A stretch of 22,182 bases of DNA from Burkholderiales bacterium (GTDB taxonomy: Bacteria; Pseudomonadota; Gammaproteobacteria; Burkholderiales; Burkholderiaceae_E), in NCBI GenBank assembly GCA_027489195.1, contig JAIYAG010000594.1:1-22182 (forward strand), read 5' to 3'. The position numbers were made by a program, and so were the translations under genes. The stretch's first letter is position 1; the number at the start of each line of letters is the position of its first letter. Below, in pieces: positions 21,186 through 22,182 of the stretch. The notes beneath the pieces are model-generated. The model saw only the letters and a program-made list of their open reading frames with translations. It did no database searches and was not told the origin of the DNA.

Positions 21186-22182
21186 ACGGGCTCGAGAACT
21201 TGGGATCGGCCGCGAACGCGGTATCGGTCAGCGTGCCCAGGAAGGCCACCAGCGCCTGCTTGTCGGCGTCGCTCAGGTTGAGCCGGCGGGGCGGCCCGCC
21301 ATTGGGCTGGCGCAGCCGGTTGTCGAGCGCGGGACCGGCCTGCACGCCGGAGTTGTAGTGCTCGACGACCTGCGCGAGGCTCGAGAACCGTCCGTCGTGC
21401 ATGAAGGCGGTGCCGAGCGCGACGTTCTTGAGCGACGGCGACTTGAACACCACCGTCTCGCCGGCATCGAGCCCGTTGCTGCGCGAGTTCGCGTTGAGCG
21501 CGAAGGTCGGCGGCACGTGGCAGCCGGCGCAGCCGAGCCCGCCCTGCTGCGGCGCCATGACGAACAGCACCCGGCCGCGCTCCTGCTGCGCGCTGAAGCC
21601 GCGCGCCGGCAGCGACAGGCCGCGGTCGGCGAGCGCCGGGTCGTAGTTGAGCGCGTACGCCGTGTCCCAGGCGCTGCCGGCCGAGACCATCGCGCGCTCG
21701 AAGTGCGCGAGCGCCCGCTGGATGCGCGCCTCGGTGATCGTGGCGTCGCCGAACGCGAGCTCGAACAGCTCGGGGTAGTAGGGCAGCGCCGCCATCTTCG
21801 CGACCAGCGCCGCCATGCCGCCGGCGGCCGGGTCGAAGCCCATCTCGACCGGATGCTGGATCGGCTGCGTGGCCTGCGCCTCGACGCTCGCGGCGCGGCG
21901 GTCCCAGAACATCGTGCCCGGGCGCCAGTAGCGCAGGTTGCCCAGCCGCATCGCGTGCGCGGTGGTGAACTGCGTGCCGGCGAAGCCCGCGCTGAAGCGC
22001 GCCGGGTCGTCGAAGCCGATCGCCTGCTGGTGGCAGGACGCGCAGGACACCGCGTCGTTCACGCTCAGTCGCTTGTCGTTGAACAGCACGCGGCCGAGCG
22101 TCGCGACCCGGTTCGACACCGGGTCGGCGAGCGGGGCGTTGTCGATCGCGCGGACGCGGCCGTCGTAGTGCACGGGCAGCGC
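21175..22182 (-). CDS. Di-heme cytochrome c peroxidase / MauG-family protein, 5' end outside the window
   Basis: The readable 335 residues belong to bacterial di-heme peroxidases, periplasmic enzymes that reduce hydrogen peroxide with electrons from small cytochromes or, in MauG-like members, oxidise a protein partner. Two c-type heme motifs are present: CASCH (codons at 22044-22030) after GRVLFNDKRLSVNDAVS, and CAGCH (21531-21517). QPIQHPVEMGFD and TAFMHDGRFSSL are conserved around the active site and distal heme. The C terminus LVAFLGTLTD is typical. A GTG at 22173 is not the real start: the frame stays open to the window edge (A L P V), and a signal peptide must precede it. Because the N terminus is cut, a fusion or lipoprotein anchor cannot be excluded. 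It is convergent with the protease gene. Confidence 0.88.
   Translation of the reverse strand, partial: ALPVHYDGRVRAIDNAPLADPVSNRVATLGRVLFNDKRLSVNDAVSCASCHQQAIGFDDPARFSAGFAGTQFTTAHAMRLGNLRYWRPGTMFWDRRAASVEAQATQPIQHPVEMGFDPAAGGMAALVAKMAALPYYPELFELAFGDATITEARIQRALAHFERAMVSAGSAWDTAYALNYDPALADRGLSLPARGFSAQQERGRVLFVMAPQQGGLGCAGCHVPPTFALNANSRSNGLDAGETVVFKSPSLKNVALGTAFMHDGRFSSLAQVVEHYNSGVQAGPALDNRLRQPNGGPPRRLNLSDADKQALVAFLGTLTDTAFAADPKFSSPFRR

Noticed and set aside
1..22182. tRNA or rRNA genes, CRISPR arrays, insertion sequences, attachment sites
   Set aside because: I saw no regularly spaced repeats with unique spacers, no transposase or integrase motifs, and no cloverleaf-like or rRNA-like sequence.

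Overview
The window reads as chromosomal DNA of a very GC-rich Gram-negative bacterium (by eye about 70% G+C). I infer a pseudomonadotan, perhaps a Burkholderiales-like betaproteobacterium. The grounds are a periplasmic binding-protein ABC transporter, Sec-exported proteins, a di-heme cytochrome c peroxidase, an HD-GYP protein, an ornithine-lipid type acyltransferase and PhoB-type boxes. No rRNA, tRNA, IS element, phage gene or CRISPR array is visible. Coding density is high and the longest gap is about 216 bases.

Left part (1-6442): the first codons of a cut-off minus-strand gene, a class I acyl-CoA synthetase, and a divergent DEDDh exonuclease with a helix-turn-helix-like tail. A compact minus-strand operon follows: a tartronate-semialdehyde/3-hydroxyisobutyrate-type reductase, an N-acyl-D-amino-acid deacylase-like amidohydrolase overlapping it by ATGA, and a second, divergent member of the same dehydrogenase family. 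An HD-GYP protein (6443-7717) separates this block from the next.

Central part (7830-16207): a phosphonate uptake and catabolism locus. A tightly packed minus-strand operon runs phnC-phnD-phnE-phnA-(zinc-type alcohol dehydrogenase)-phnW-(PhnZ-type HD oxygenase), with phnY divergent. The core route is 2-aminoethylphosphonate to phosphonoacetaldehyde (PhnW), to phosphonoacetate (PhnY), to acetate plus phosphate (PhnA). The two accessory enzymes probably widen the substrate range.

Right-centre part (16221-19138): a phospholipid-replacement cassette. A minus-strand OlsB-like N-acyltransferase faces a plus-strand pair, an MGDG-synthase/UgtP-like glycosyltransferase and a PlcP-like metallophosphoesterase, which overlap by ATGA. 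Together they could strip headgroups from phospholipids and rebuild the membrane with phosphorus-free glycolipids and ornithine lipids.

The two systems share a control signature. The phnC-phnY intergenic region carries four CTGTCAT-like heptamers at exact 11-bp steps. The acyltransferase-glycosyltransferase intergenic region carries two back-to-back arrays of the same type, one facing each gene. I read 7830-19138 as one PhoB-controlled phosphorus-economy island: import and mineralise phosphonates while releasing phosphate from the membrane. No phoB/phoR or dedicated phosphonate regulator lies in the window.

Right end (19335-22182): an exported S1C (Deg-like) serine protease without PDZ, joined through a proline/alanine linker to what looks like a degenerate LytM (M23) domain. 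It is followed by a convergent, truncated di-heme cytochrome c peroxidase/MauG-family gene that runs off the window.
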